A program made the position numbers and the translations under genes. Positions 1 to 9,976 of a stretch of 23,874 nt of DNA are shown piece by piece. How positions within the stretch are numbered: position 1 is the stretch's first letter; each line of letters starts with the position of its first letter. A model generated the notes under the pieces. That model was not told the origin of the DNA and made no database searches. It was given only the letters and a program-made list of their open reading frames with translations. The stretch spans positions 3,896,417 to 3,920,290 of the forward strand of contig NC_090614.1 of assembly GCF_004359215.1 (NCBI RefSeq), given 5' to 3'. Origin of the DNA: Bremia lactucae. Taxonomy: Eukaryota; Oomycota; Peronosporomycetes; Peronosporales; Peronosporaceae.

Positions 1-510
1 CCTCTAGCGACCCAAAGACGTATGGGTCGCGCAACTTAAGGCCCAATGCCCAAGTTTTGGCACGACCTGCCAGATTTGATTGAGCGAATGCGATTTGCAT
101 TTGCTCGTCGATGATGTGACGTGCCCTTATGGCATCGTCCAACTCGACAAACCATCTCAAGAGGGAGTCTTCTTTGACTCCCCTATATCAATCTTTAAAG
201 TTTCAAGACGACGCATTTGCGTCATCCCAGGTACAGGGGTCTGTACTGTTGTAACCTCAACAGTTCTGCCTGTTGAGAGCCTTGCTGATTCAGCTACCTT
301 TTCCTTCATCTCGTCAAGTTCATGTTGTATGCACTTGGCGATGGTTGAATGGAGGGCATCTCTGTCCAAATTGGACAGCATTGCCAAGATTGCATCGTTT
401 CCTACGGTCGAACTCATTCGTTCAACCGCACTCCTTTCTATGTCACTCAGAAAGGAGTAGCTTTCAGGAGAAACGTGATGGGTATTCCCACTATCATCTA
501 ACATGTCCAT
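1..510 (-). pseudogene. gypsy gag N-terminal part (leftmost element, frameshifted, runs off window)
   Basis: On the minus strand an ATG at 510 opens a reading frame starting MDMLDDSGN and including VQTPVPGMTQ, the same gag head seen at 10322 (plus) and 21325 (minus). Near 150-165 the frame is lost: compared with the copy at 20080-20110 about 10 nt are missing. Homology then continues in another frame to the window edge, with recognisable pieces such as LLRWFVELDDAI and AFAQSNLAGRA, typical of the retrotransposon gag domain. The 5' LTR (561-1011) and primer-binding site lie immediately upstream in the same orientation, so the element reads leftwards out of the window. It is clearly diverged from the two inner copies, so it is an older insertion or a different subfamily. 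The plus-strand reading frames over this stretch are shadows. Confidence 0.8.
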
Positions 511-540
511 GTTAGATGTGGGAAATGTGGTCCTTGGACG

Positions 541-558
541 GACTACAAAGTGCTACCA
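541..558 (-). other. putative tRNA primer-binding site of leftmost gypsy element
   Basis: Two bases after the LTR end (at 561), the minus strand reads TGGTAGCACTTTGTAGTC. It begins with TGG, complementary to a tRNA CCA end. The same site follows the other two LTRs (10274 plus, 21373 minus, the latter with one change). It does not resemble the usual initiator-Met site (TGGTATCAGAGC) beyond the first five bases; the primer tRNA is not identified. Confidence 0.5.
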
Positions 559-560
559 GG

Positions 561-1011
561 TGTAACGGGGCACTACGACTTGTACTGCTTCAGTACAAGT
601 CCACTTCACACTGCTTCAGTTGTGAGTGGTGCCTTACGTTAGGTGACGTACACTGTACGTGCAGAGGAAGACTTCTCTTAAGACAATTTAACTTAAGAGG
701 GTAAAATGAAAACTGTATTAAATATAGTTGAGTGTCTCTTAATCTATCTTTGTAAATGCTAACTTAACTATAAACTAATACTAAACATGTAAATGAATTC
801 TTTTCTCTATCTTATTCGTAACTCTTTGATAACTTCTACAGCTGATTAGTGTGCGGAATAAATAGATATAATGGCCTATACCTATTTATGGAAAAGAATT
901 CAGGACATTACTATATAAAATAATATCCTCCAAATATTATCTACCTTTTCGATAATATGTTAATTAACAACCTTTAAGTGTTAATTTCATGTAACGATAC
1001 ACCCCGTTACA
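561..1011 (-). repeat. gypsy LTR, 451 bp, minus orientation
   Basis: Bounded by TGTAACGGGG (561) and CCCCGTTACA (1011), a 10-bp perfect terminal inverted repeat in TG...CA form. It aligns along its length, though diverged, with the LTR at 21376-21844, including the AT-rich middle with the taatactaaacatgtaa segment. A primer-binding site and gag start lie directly on its left, so it is a 5' LTR reading leftwards. The sequence to the right is not retroelement-like and is taken as host DNA. The matching 3' LTR and target-site duplication would lie outside the window. It lacks the tandem 33-36 bp repeat present in the two inner LTRs. Confidence 0.8.
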
Positions 1012-1682
1012 AAGGTACATAACTAAGGGGTGTGGCTTTATCGGTTGCTAAATGTAATTTGTGGGCGGTGTCCCAAACGGGGATCTATAGTAGACTCTAA
1101 AGGAACAATTGTTAATATTGCGATATAGCGGAATAAAGAAATGTTTCATGCTTCCAGCCAATTCATTGGCAATGCACCTCATGTGCAGCATTGCGTCTGA
1201 TACCGCAGTTAGTCGAGTCATTCCTTTTCGTGCAGACCAAAGTAAAGTACTGAATCTCGACAACGTAATTCTCTCTCGGTGAATTTCTTTGGTCTTATAT
1301 ACGAAAATTTTCTTGGGTTGGAATCGAGACGAAGGATATTATAGATATATCAGATATTTCTTGAAATACGAATAAATGTATGGTCCAAACCTAGAAAGTG
1401 CTGGCTGCAAAAAAGAATTTGCTCCATCTAATCAATTCAGCTTTAAATAAAGCTAATCCGGATGTACACCCGGATCCGTCACTGTACTGGATTGATGCAA
1501 AGAGAGCCACATAGTCTATATCAAAGCGATATACGGACGCTTACTGCTCTCCATCGTAAGAGACACCTTCGTCAGTACCTCTAGCGCCCTGGGCGGAAAA
1601 CTTGTGCATCTGATCAGCAGTTGCTAGCTGCCGCAAGCAAAACATTAGTCACAAATCCCGCATTGCGATGCGCTAGCTACTA
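1012..1682. other. intergenic, no recognisable gene
   Basis: About 670 bp between the retrotransposon LTR and the promoter of the first GH6 gene. A 71-codon minus-strand frame (1263-1048) is present but resembles nothing I recognise and has no supporting context. A small palindrome-rich patch occurs near 1455-1475 (atccggatgtacacccggat). Nothing further can be supported. Confidence 0.5.
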
Positions 1683-1800
1683 CTATATAAGCTTCTAGGG
1701 CGTTAAGCAGTGTGAAGGCTTCACGATCAGCCGTCTGCTTATCATCAGCTTATAGCGCATGGCCGTTCTGCCTTGCTCATACTGCTCTTCCGAGTAACGA
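1683..1800 (+). promoter_or_regulatory. candidate promoter of the plus-strand GH6 gene
   Basis: A TATA-like ctatataagc lies at 1683-1692, about 170 nt before the ATG. GCTCAT followed by pyrimidine-rich sequence (1775-1790, about 80 nt before the ATG) partly matches the oomycete initiator consensus GCTCATTYY; the flanking-promoter part of the consensus is not clear. Position relative to the ATG is typical of oomycete genes, but the match is partial. Confidence 0.35.
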
Positions 1801-1859
1801 TTTTCCATTCTTTAATTAACTTTTCTTAACGCACTGAGTTCCTTGATCGATTACTCGAA

Positions 1860-3140
1860 ATGGCCAAGATCTTTCGTTCGCCACTGGCAATGATCACATT
1901 GGCCTCGTGTTTTTTCCAACATGCATTTGCGTCTGAAAAGCTTTGTTCCATTGCTCCAACCACGTATACCATGGCTAAGACGAAGTACCCGAACCTGGTA
2001 AACGCGCTTACGACCTTGGAAAAATATCCCATTGTTGCATGGTACACGGATCGACAATCTGAAGTGGATCGAAAGGGAATGCTATCGAGAATCACATCCG
2101 AATGCTCCGACAACTCTCGCATGACGATTGCGGTCTACGGTCTTCCTAATAAGGACTGCAATACGAAACTTTCGTCTTCAGGGACCGTGCATAGCACGAG
2201 TGACTACGAGTCGTTCCTTTCGACGCTAACAACGGCTGTTGGGGACCGTAAAGTGCTCTACATTGTCGAGCCTGACGCCGTTGGGCTTCTCGCCAATAAT
2301 GGCTGTGGCCAATCGGCGGGCTACCTTAAGAACCTTAAGATTGCGATCGCTGCTCTGTCCGCGAATCCTAACGCGGAGCTGTACGTGGACGTGGGCTACT
2401 GGCTACTAGGGGACTCTACGAAAGCTTCCGAGGTGGCTACGATTGTAAAAGAACTAAACTTCTCTGGTGTTTTAAAAGGCATTGCTATTAATACGTCCAA
2501 CTACCGCTCCACGGACGAATGCATGTCGTATTGCGACACCTTCCAAGCGGCAATGGGGATGACAACCCTGTCGTGTATTGTTGACACGAGTCGCAATTAC
2601 CATGGGTCGCCGACCACTGATTGGTGCAATATCAAATCAGCTGGCATTGGGAAGCCCCCGACCTCTAAAACGAATATTTCGAATGTTGATTACTTTCTGT
2701 GGGTCAAACCCCCGGGGGAGAGTGATGGTATTTGCGTTACCTCGACACAGTCGCTCACTGGCGTCACAGCGGGGACCTTTTATGCGGAAGGGTTTCAGTC
2801 TTTATGGGACCAAGGCTACTTTATCGATGAGAAAACCAAGGCCACAATCGGTGGCAGCACCTCGGACCATGTCACGAGCAATGACGCGAGTGTCCAATTT
2901 GGTGCGGGCAGTGATGTGAAGGATACGTCAGCGAACGACAGTGTTATACAGACTATTGGCACAGTTGCCCCTGCCGATACTGATTCGTCTGACGACAGCG
3001 CGGTTACGACACCAGCTACCGTCGCGACACCGATTGTCACAACTTTACCACCAACTACCATTTCACCGAACGCAACTGACTTCGGACTTTTGCAGCAGAC
3101 CTCCGCGTGCAAACCCAAGAGACGTATGCGCGAATTGTAG
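1860..3140 (+). CDS. secreted glycoside hydrolase family 6 (cellobiohydrolase/endoglucanase)
   Basis: 426 aa, no intron. Residues 1-24 form a signal peptide (hydrophobic core MITLASCFF, likely cleavage after AFA), so the product is secreted. GH6 landmarks appear in order: AWYTDRQ, VYGLPNKDC (Asp99, matching the Asp175 position of T. reesei Cel6A), YIVEPDAVG (Asp139, matching the catalytic acid Asp221), YVDVGYW (Asp177), NTSNYR, DTSRNY, DWCN and WVKPPGESDG (Asp289, matching Asp401). GH6 enzymes hydrolyse beta-1,4-glucosidic bonds with inversion; here this would serve degradation of plant cellulose or remodelling of the oomycete's own cellulosic wall. The catalytic domain ends near residue 325. 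A Ser/Thr/Asp-rich tail of about 90 residues follows and ends in a basic KPKRRMREL. No carbohydrate-binding module is visible. The ATG at 1860 is chosen because it gives a complete signal peptide. A convergent paralogue lies 426 bp downstream. Whether it is an endo- or exo-enzyme cannot be told from sequence alone. Confidence 0.94.
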   Translation: MAKIFRSPLAMITLASCFFQHAFASEKLCSIAPTTYTMAKTKYPNLVNALTTLEKYPIVAWYTDRQSEVDRKGMLSRITSECSDNSRMTIAVYGLPNKDCNTKLSSSGTVHSTSDYESFLSTLTTAVGDRKVLYIVEPDAVGLLANNGCGQSAGYLKNLKIAIAALSANPNAELYVDVGYWLLGDSTKASEVATIVKELNFSGVLKGIAINTSNYRSTDECMSYCDTFQAAMGMTTLSCIVDTSRNYHGSPTTDWCNIKSAGIGKPPTSKTNISNVDYFLWVKPPGESDGICVTSTQSLTGVTAGTFYAEGFQSLWDQGYFIDEKTKATIGGSTSDHVTSNDASVQFGAGSDVKDTSANDSVIQTIGTVAPADTDSSDDSAVTTPATVATPIVTTLPPTTISPNATDFGLLQQTSACKPKRRMREL

Positions 3141-3176
3141 TTCAGCGTTTTGTGACTTAATCACGGTGGTTAATTG

Positions 3177-3196
3177 ATGCCACTTGTTAGTGGCAT
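3177..3196 (+). other. perfect hairpin in the 3' region of the first GH6 gene
   Basis: atgccact (3177-3184) and agtggcat (3189-3196) form an 8-bp perfect stem with a TGTT loop, 36 nt after the stop codon. It would lie in the 3' UTR. Function unknown. Confidence 0.4.
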
Positions 3197-3566
3197 GCAT
3201 TGGTCTCTTGAAGTAGTTTGACCTTTCTTTTAACTATACGCCCATTAACATTTTAACATTATACGTCAAGAATTATTGATTTCAATTTGTCAAAATTTAG
3301 ATTATTTTTACCTTAAATTGTCATTGGAATTCTCGACTTGGTAAGTAAAAATGACAAAAACATGGGAGTTAACAAAAGTAATCGCGTACATAGAAAGCAA
3401 GGTCGACTTATAAACAGTTTGGAGAAATGAAACAAGTTTTTCTCTCGGGATTACGAGCACAACTAACTGAAGGCATTAAAGCGACGGCAATCTCCAACAA
3501 ACTACATCACACTAATGGTTTTATGCATGTACAAAAATTCCGATCGTGACAATTTCCAAAGACAGC
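3197..3566. other. AT-rich spacer between convergent GH6 genes
   Basis: The 3' ends of both GH6 genes face each other across this AT-rich spacer, which must hold both polyadenylation regions. No gene or clear AATAAA signal was seen. Confidence 0.5.
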
Positions 3567-4805
3567 TTAAAGCTTCCGCATCCGGCGCTTGAGCTTGCAA
3601 TTCATGACTGGAGGAGGAGCTATTTCAGAAGTCTCCTCGGACGTTACGGTGGATTCCCCCCCGACCTCAGGTAGGCCTGTCTTCTGGACCGGATCATCAG
3701 CGTCAGAGTAATCTGTCTGACTAACATCCGAGTCTCCGTCTCCAATTGGCTTCATCTTCAGCTCTTTGACAAAGTAACCTTGGTTCCATAGTTTTATGAA
3801 GGCTTTATCATAGAACAAACCGGCGTCCGGACCGCCATTACACACGCCGTCACTCTCCCCTTGAACTTTAATCCACATTAAGTAGTCGAGGTTTTTAAAT
3901 TTAGTGTCCGACGTTGGGACGGCCCCAACGCCATTGGTCAATACATTGCACCATTCGTCATCAACTGGCTCTCTGTTCGGAATCAGAGTAGGCACAAAAA
4001 CATGAGTCCACAATGATTACGAATAAAAGACGCAATAGTATTGTACAAGCACGTACAGATAGTTCCGACTCGTGTCAGCAATACAATTCATTTCAGTGTT
4101 GCCCATGGCTTTTTGAAACTTACTGCATAGCTCGGAAATTTCTTTCGTTGTGCGGTAATTCGAGGTATTGAGCACAATGCCCCGTAGCTTACTGGACGCC
4201 GAGAGATCTTTCATGGCCGACACGACCACTGGAAGCTGTGTCTCTGATTTGACGGTCCAATACCCAACGTCCATGTATAATTCGGCATTCTTATTGACTG
4301 CAAGAGCTGCGATGGCAATTTTAATGTTCTCAAGGTATCCCGCGTCTTTGCCACAGCCGTCTTTTTCAGCTAAAAGACCAATGGCATCGGGCTCGATCAC
4401 ATACAATACCTTTCGATCGCCGACGGCTTTGACCAAATCCGCAATGAACTTTTCGTAATCGGCGGTAGTCTTGACCGACCCCCCTGTCGAGTGACCTCCC
4501 GAGCAATCTTTGTTTGGAAGGCCATAGACTACGATTGTCATTCGTTGGTCTTCCGAACATTCGGTCACGAGTTTCTGTAGCATGGTCTCTTTATCCGCAA
4601 GCGATTGACGATCCGTGTACCACGCAGCAATCGAGTACTTCTCGAGTTCCGTGATTGCGGAAGCAAGTTTGGGATACTTGGTTTTCGCGGGTTCAAACGA
4701 AAGAGGCGTAATCGAACACAACTCGGCAGGGACGGCATTGACGGCTAAAGGCATGCATAGAGCAAGCGTTGCCACAACAACGGCGAGATGCAACACCGTG
4801 GCCAT
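3567..4805 (-). CDS. secreted glycoside hydrolase family 6, two exons
   Basis: Exon 1 is 4805-4057 and exon 2 is 3972-3567, joined across an 84-nt GT-AG intron to give 384 aa. The signal peptide is residues 1-24 (core VVVATLALCMPLAV, cleavage after VNA). GH6 motifs: AWYTDRQ, VYGLPNKDC (Asp100), YVIEPDAIG (Asp140), YMDVGYW (Asp179), NTSNYR, DTSRNY, EWCN and WIKVQGESDG (Asp291), so all four conserved acidic positions are kept. The protein is 42 residues shorter than its neighbour, mostly in the Ser/Thr/Asp-rich C-terminal linker, but keeps the same kind of basic end (KLKRRMRKL). The ATG at 4805 gives the full signal peptide. Read without splicing, the gene looks broken at 4017 by an in-frame stop; the intron explains this fully, so it is intact rather than a pseudogene. 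It forms a convergent paralogous pair with the gene at 1860. Confidence 0.92.
3973..4056 (-). other. 84-nt GT-AG intron in the minus-strand GH6 gene
   Basis: Donor GTACGT at 4056-4051, acceptor AACAG ending at 3973, and a branch-point-like CTGAT about 15-20 nt upstream of the acceptor. Removing it restores the frame exactly between DTSRNYL and EPVDDEWCN, which aligns with DTSRNYHGSPTTDWCN in the intronless paralogue. The size is typical of oomycete introns. Confidence 0.9.
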
Positions 4806-4850
4806 TGAGAGAGCAACACGAAAGGAAGAGCGAAATGAATTATGAACGTC
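4806..4850 (-). promoter_or_regulatory. candidate initiator/5' UTR of the minus-strand GH6 gene
   Basis: On the minus strand TTCATTTCGCTC (4839-4828), about 25-35 nt before the ATG, partly fits the pyrimidine-rich oomycete initiator (YCATTYY). No TATA box is evident at a fixed distance. The match is weak. Confidence 0.3.
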
Positions 4851-6811
4851 ACAACAGTCGACTTGGCTGCCAGAGATCGTCCGTAAGTCGGTTCTTTACA
4901 TTGAAATGCAATGGAATGCCGAAAATATCATAGGTTTGGCATGCCACGACCACGCTCAATTAGCTAATTTCACGTAAAAAGGCTATTGTCCTGAGGAGCC
5001 TGCCCACAAGAAACAACAGCTGCTCTCATAAATTTCACAGTATTATCGATATCTGCGGGTCCGGTGGAATGTATTCAGCTTGCGGTAAGCTGCGAGACCA
5101 GATGAGGAAAAGCTGTCCTAGTAAGATGTAAATAATCAGCTTCGAATACAACTGTTTTCCTACAAATAGTCGTTTTAATTTTAGAAATTCAAAGTGAGAA
5201 CTTATTTCTGTGACTATATAGTGACACGGTGATGACCAAGAGGACGATACAGTTGCAGTTTTACGAAATGCGACTCCTTTACATTGAATTCATAAGGAGG
5301 ATGCTTGTTGTATTGTGAATAGGCTGGAGATGTGCAGAGTGCGTTCGATTGCTCGTCGTTTGACTGCTAATCCCACATTTCGCCTCGTTGTAAAAGATGC
5401 AGTCGACAAAAGTGTTGTACCGTCGGTGGAAGGCCTTTTGCTGCTAATTGTGTACGTGACCAAGCCCTTTGTTTTTAGCGTGAGCCTGTTTCTCCTGTAG
5501 ATGTATTGTACACGATACCGGAGAGCGGAACGTGCGGATTCAGCCCTTCGGGCTGTTGTCGCACGCATATCGCCTATACTCTACCTTATGCTTAGCTATA
5601 ATTCTATCTTGACAAAGAAACTCGACAAACCTGACTTACTTTTAGAGAAGTGGCAACTGTATTCTATTGAGTTGCCGACGCCAGGATGTGACGTTCGATG
5701 GTTAAAGATGGATACTAACGCGTCATTATTTCAACTGCATTGTCAGTTTAATTGACAAAAACTCGCTCACATGCGTCATCACATAAGGAACATGTGATGT
5801 GCAGTTTTGAAGTTAAAAGATCAAGCTGCCAGCAGTAAGCTGATCCACTATAGACAGTAATTGCAGCAATTGTTGTTGGCGTTCAGAAATTCTAGAACTG
5901 ATCCTCGGAAAGTCACACGTCGAGCAGGGCACGACGGGTGTCGATTGCGACGATCAATATCACAACTCGTATTTTGACGTAGTTTGAGCATAACTTGATT
6001 TTAGCGTGGTAACTTAACAGTAATGGCTGAATTGCTTTACGATCAGCATCTTGCTGATTACGATGAACTTTAATTGAATGGCTGCCAATTCTTCTATGCT
6101 GTCATCGTCGACCCCACGCTTCGCCGCTCGCAAGCCAATCAGTTTCTGGCGTACTACCTCCAGACAGTAGACCGATTGACTTATCGTCGATCGTTGTATC
6201 TCTTTTGGAATTTCTTGTTGTTTTTCACATACTTCATGGCCGCCGCGTGGTACAAAACTTAATTGTGTGGAGCAGAATAAATGGCATTGCAAGTAAGAAT
6301 ACCGACTAAGTGTTTTGATGACCAAATTAGAGTTTTCAGCCTTCTTGTCATGGTTTGAACGTATTAAAGCTAACTCTGTTTAGAAGATTGTTGAGCTTCT
6401 GGCTTTCAATCGAGTGTCGTTTTTTACTCAACTCCATATTGGAAGACTTTTCTTGAGGTTTTCCCGAAAAAGACGTGCCTACTATACAATACAGTGGGAA
6501 GACCCTCGGCCAGTAGTACAGTGACTTACTCGTTAAGTGTCGTTTCGAAAATGCTGACCTTAACAAAATCTTGGAGCAACACAGAATCAAGTCTTTCTTT
6601 TTAATCATCAAAAGCTGAAAAATAAACTGATTAATTAACACTAATAGAAATAATTTGATGAAACGCATCAACGCTTTACCTGTTACAAAAATTGTCCATA
6701 ATCCTTGTAATATTTACGAATAAATTAAAAAGAGAGATTCTCCAGAAGGCGCAGAGCATCTGAGCATCAAAATTTTAGTCGTCTGCTGGCGGAAGTGCGC
6801 TCGTGCCATGG
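4851..6811. other. gene-poor region, no recognisable gene
   Basis: About 2 kb between the GH6 pair and the nested retroelements. Several open frames of 60-107 codons exist on both strands (for example 5501-5755 plus, 6325-6014 minus, 6671-6348 minus). None shows a family motif, a paired start context, or conservation within the window. The minus-strand frame at 6325-6014 has a charged, possibly helical stretch (KQQEIPKEIQ) and could be a decayed transposon remnant, but I cannot name it. Imperfect hairpins occur (5531-5565; 5777-5799, 8-bp arms). Confidence 0.45.
5531..5565. other. two-tier inverted repeat (stem, symmetric internal loop, stem)
   Basis: Outer arms cgtgcg/cgcacg (5531-5536, 5560-5565), a 4x4 internal loop, then inner arms cagccc/gggctg (5541-5546, 5550-5555) with a TTC loop. 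It is perfectly symmetric in spacing. No gene is attached to it. Confidence 0.4.
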
Positions 6812-6984
6812 ACATGATACAATCCTCCCTAATATTAAAAATTATTACTTTGCAAAGTATTCAAAAAGCTTATCCATTGGTAGATATGAACCATTATATC
6901 CACTTTCTCCGCGGTCCAGTCAGCGCTGGATGCGCGCAAAGAGAAAGACAGATAAGACTTTATAACATGATTTGTATTAGGTTA
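6812..6984 (+). repeat. gypsy LTR, left fragment (interrupted by LINE)
   Basis: From about 6830 to 6984 this matches the reverse complement of the LTR at 21376-21844, including ttcaaaaagcttatccattg, the ctccgcggtccag...gctgga palindromic block and the gcgcaaagagaaagacagat stretch. The expected outer LTR terminus (TGTAACGRGG) is missing or eroded around 6812. The match resumes at 10032 after the LINE. Confidence 0.75.
6966..6984 (+). repeat. left target-site duplication of LINE
   Basis: catgatttgtattaggtta, identical to 10013-10031. In the LTR at 21376-21844 the equivalent site is present once, without an insertion, which confirms the duplication. Confidence 0.9.
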
Positions 6985-6991
6985 CTAACTC

Positions 6992-8475
6992 ATGGTTCCG
7001 GCACTATTGAACATCAGTAACCAAATTCTTGAAGGGGGAGATTTGCCTCCCTCATTTCGAACGGCAATTATTATTCCGCTTATGAAAAAAGGAGACTCTG
7101 ATGACGCCATGAATTATCGTCTAATATCCCTCTTGCAAACGAGCTACAAAGTCTTTGCCAAGGTGCTGGCCACGAGGGTACAGACGGTCTTACCCCGTGC
7201 AATTAGCGACTCGCAACAAGGTTTTGTGCATTGTCGCAGGATGACGAAGACGGTCATGATGATGATGGCCCAACTTACAACTGCGACTGATAAAAAAAAC
7301 GTAGCAACCGAGAACAGCAGATGTATATTATTGCTAGACTTTCGGAAGGCTTACGACACCGTGGACCGCGATTTCATGTACGAGACACTACGCCTTTTTG
7401 GGTTCGACGACCGTTTGGTCGACCTAATTAGCCGTATACATAAAGGCACGACAGCCAGCTTTGTCGTAAACGGTTTGCAGTCTGGGGCTCTTCCAGTACT
7501 CTCAGGTATCCGACAAGGCTGTCCGCTCGCACCTCTCCTCTTCTTGCTTGTGGTGGAGGTGTTAGGGCTCGCGCTCAAGCAGGACCCTGTTCTTCGTGGC
7601 TTGCAAATGCCGGGACTGTCAGAGCAATCACACCTTTGCTCGGCGTTTGTTGACGACTCCACGCTTTTTTTCGAGACGGCAGGTCAGATCCCGCACGCTC
7701 TACGAATTATCCGAGCTTTTGGGGCTATGTCGCGGCCTGCATGTCCAACCGGGCAAGAGCAAGATATATTTTTTTAAACCGGGCTGTTCACATTCCACAC
7801 TACGAGGGCATTGAGGTCGTTCAACCAGGCCACACTACTAGGTACCTGGGATATGAAGTTAGGACCGGCGATTTATTGAATAAGAACTGGGCATTGAGGA
7901 TACAAAAGATTCAACGACGCTTAATAACGGCAATTCGAGTGGCAACTAGCGTAGAAAACCGGGTTCTGATACTCAACTCAATCGTTCTTCCCTCCTTGCT
8001 TTTCACTTCAATCGTCTTTGATAGTCCCCAGTGGGCGGAGAAGGAATTGCACAATTTATACAAGCACTTCCTATGGGCCCACGCAACTACTACAGTCACA
8101 GGTCGTCACAAAGTCAACCCGGGGTTGCTCGTAACTCCCAAGTCAGCGGGCGGGATCGGGCTAGTAGATATTGCTGTCGCTGTGAAAACACAAAGAACAA
8201 AGCATGCTATTACCTGGCTCACGCAACGACATGACAAGTATTTTGATGCCTGGCGCATCCGGGCCTTCCGAGGATGCACACGAGGTACAACCAGGCCGAT
8301 ATCTCTAGCCCTGGTTCTTCAGCGCGAACAAACACGCTGTCGACGCTCAGCGGGTCAAGACTTAATGCAGCAACAAGGTGAATGGATTGCCCCTACCCTG
8401 GAGCAGTTGGACCGAGTTAAGACATGTGTGTTAGCGAATTCTTCGACTTTACTTCAACGGGCAGCAAGCTGGTGA
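6992..8475 (+). pseudogene. LINE reverse transcriptase domain (one frameshift)
   Basis: RT blocks appear in order: SFRTAIIIPLMKKGD, NYRLISLLQTSYKVFAK, SDSQQGFV, LLLDFRKAYDTVDR (block A, catalytic Asp), SGIRQGCPLAPLLFLL (block B), and AFVDDSTLFF (the F/YxDD active site, intact). Near 7735-7745 the frame shifts to a second frame, which continues with TTRYLGYEVR and KIQRRL (RT thumb) through to a stop at 8473. The domain order and QGCPLAP box are those of LINE RTs (L1/Tx1-like); clade not determined. The upstream endonuclease is missing. A recently active element with limited decay: catalytic residues kept, frame broken. Confidence 0.88.
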
Positions 8476-8480
8476 GACGG

Positions 8481-9976
8481 CGACGATTTTGTTTTGTCTT
8501 ATTCAGACCCATTTCCATCTCGACCGAACGCAGTGGGTGACATGCCAGAAGAAATACGGCGCTTTTGGTCCACTTTTAGGTGGACAAAGAACCCTTGGAT
8601 TTGAAATAAGAATGGAGACATGCTGTTCAGACACAAATTCGACAGGACCGACGACTGTACACTGGAACAACTATACATCACGCGAACAGGGCCATCGGAA
8701 TTTGTATTAAACATACCCCGTCCAACTCATCAACCCAGACCTCATTCGGCAAAAAAACTAAGGCGATGGGCGACATCTATTCTGCTCGCTTCTCCTGATA
8801 TACCCATAGGGGATATTATGGACTCAAATCAGGAATTAATTGTTCGTCAGGCTCCGGCTTTTGTATCTGGCTATGTCTGGAGGGCGACAGCCGCAGGCGT
8901 CATCAAAGGACATCCACCGGAAAGCGAGCAGAACACGCCACGAAGCATAACTCTGCATCATGGAGAGGATGGCATACACTGGTTCTGCCAGGGGCAAATG
9001 CCAACGCTCGACGTGGGCTCCTTGGTTGACCAGCCGACCTTATGTCTCGTGCTTCAAACTCGAGGCCTTTATTTGAGGCTCACCCGCAGCATCACCGTTT
9101 CCGTGGTCTGTCACGGATACAACACTAAATCACGCTATGACATCAGCACTGAAAAAGCAAGCCTTTCGGTATCACAAAAAAGGTCTAGCCAGACCTCTCA
9201 CGGTATTCTTGGATCGGCTGGACGTACATGCGCGAACGGACGGATGGCAACGCGTGGCATTGTGTCAAATCCCGAAGCAAGCATGGGACCATAGTCACGG
9301 CCTCACCGACTACCAAATATGGACGGGCTACCGAGTTGCGACTCGGCAACTCAACTTGTACTATGCTGGGCGGATCGCAAACACCAGCTGCAGAAAACAG
9401 CCAGCCTGTAGGGGCGGCGCAGAAACAATGGCTCACCTGTTTTGGAACTGCGCAAACGCCGCAGCCTTTTGGGGTATACTGAGTATACTGATCAGGCATT
9501 GGACAGGAGAACGAGCCACATGTCAACGAACAGCACAATTGTTCACAGCGTGTGCCAGTCGACGGATACATGGTATACCCACTCACCGAAAGGCAATCCT
9601 CGCGGAACGGTTTCCGGAGGACGGGGAAGCAGCCGGACACGTGTGAAAGAGAATTTGGTTCATTCTGGCAACGCTATGCCAGACAAGAATCTGGGAGGAC
9701 TGGAATGCGGTGGTCTACCGGGCTGCAACAATCGCCGATCCTGGGAGCGTCCAAACGTTTTGGGCGTCATGCATCTGTCACCTGCGAGCAATAGCAAAAC
9801 GGGAGCATCGGCATGTCACGTCTTCAATCAAAGGAGCGCTGCTGTATGCATGCATCGAGTTACTAGAGCGCGAGCCTATAGAGGCACCAGCCCTTACCGA
9901 AACCGGCCATGATCAGCCCCCGGGTCCCCCGGCGCTTACCTCATGGCTCAGAATTTACCAGAGATCTTGCACATAG
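8481..9976 (+). pseudogene. LINE ORF2 C-terminal region with zinc-finger-like motif
   Basis: Frame 8481-9060 (with an in-frame stop near 8600) continues the ORF2 product. It then shifts near 9060-9137 to a frame carrying the Cys/His motif CRKQPAC...H-LFWNC (about 9390-9450), the RT-associated zinc-finger seen at the end of plant/oomycete LINE ORF2 proteins, preceded by WDHSHGLTDYQIWTGYRVA. After a stop at 9646 a third frame runs to 9976. The region is therefore non-functional. It ends about 36 bp before the target-site duplication. Confidence 0.75.

Noticed and set aside
1048..1263. 71-codon minus-strand ORF as a gene
   Set aside because: No motif, no start context and no homologous copy in the window.
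2816..3118. 100-codon minus-strand ORF inside the first GH6 gene
   Set aside because: Shadow of the Ser/Thr-rich linker of GH6; low complexity explains the open frame.
3567..4805. Frameshift or nonsense pseudogene in the second GH6 gene
   Set aside because: The stop near 4017 lies inside an 84-nt sequence with GT-AG ends and a branch-like site; removing it restores the frame exactly where the paralogue is continuous.
6014..6325. 103-codon minus-strand ORF as a transposase remnant
   Set aside because: Some charged helical character but no transposase motif; a frame of this length is expected by chance.
9185..9640. 151-codon minus-strand ORF opposite the LINE
   Set aside because: It is the antisense of the zinc-finger region of LINE ORF2, where the plus strand shows the family motif.
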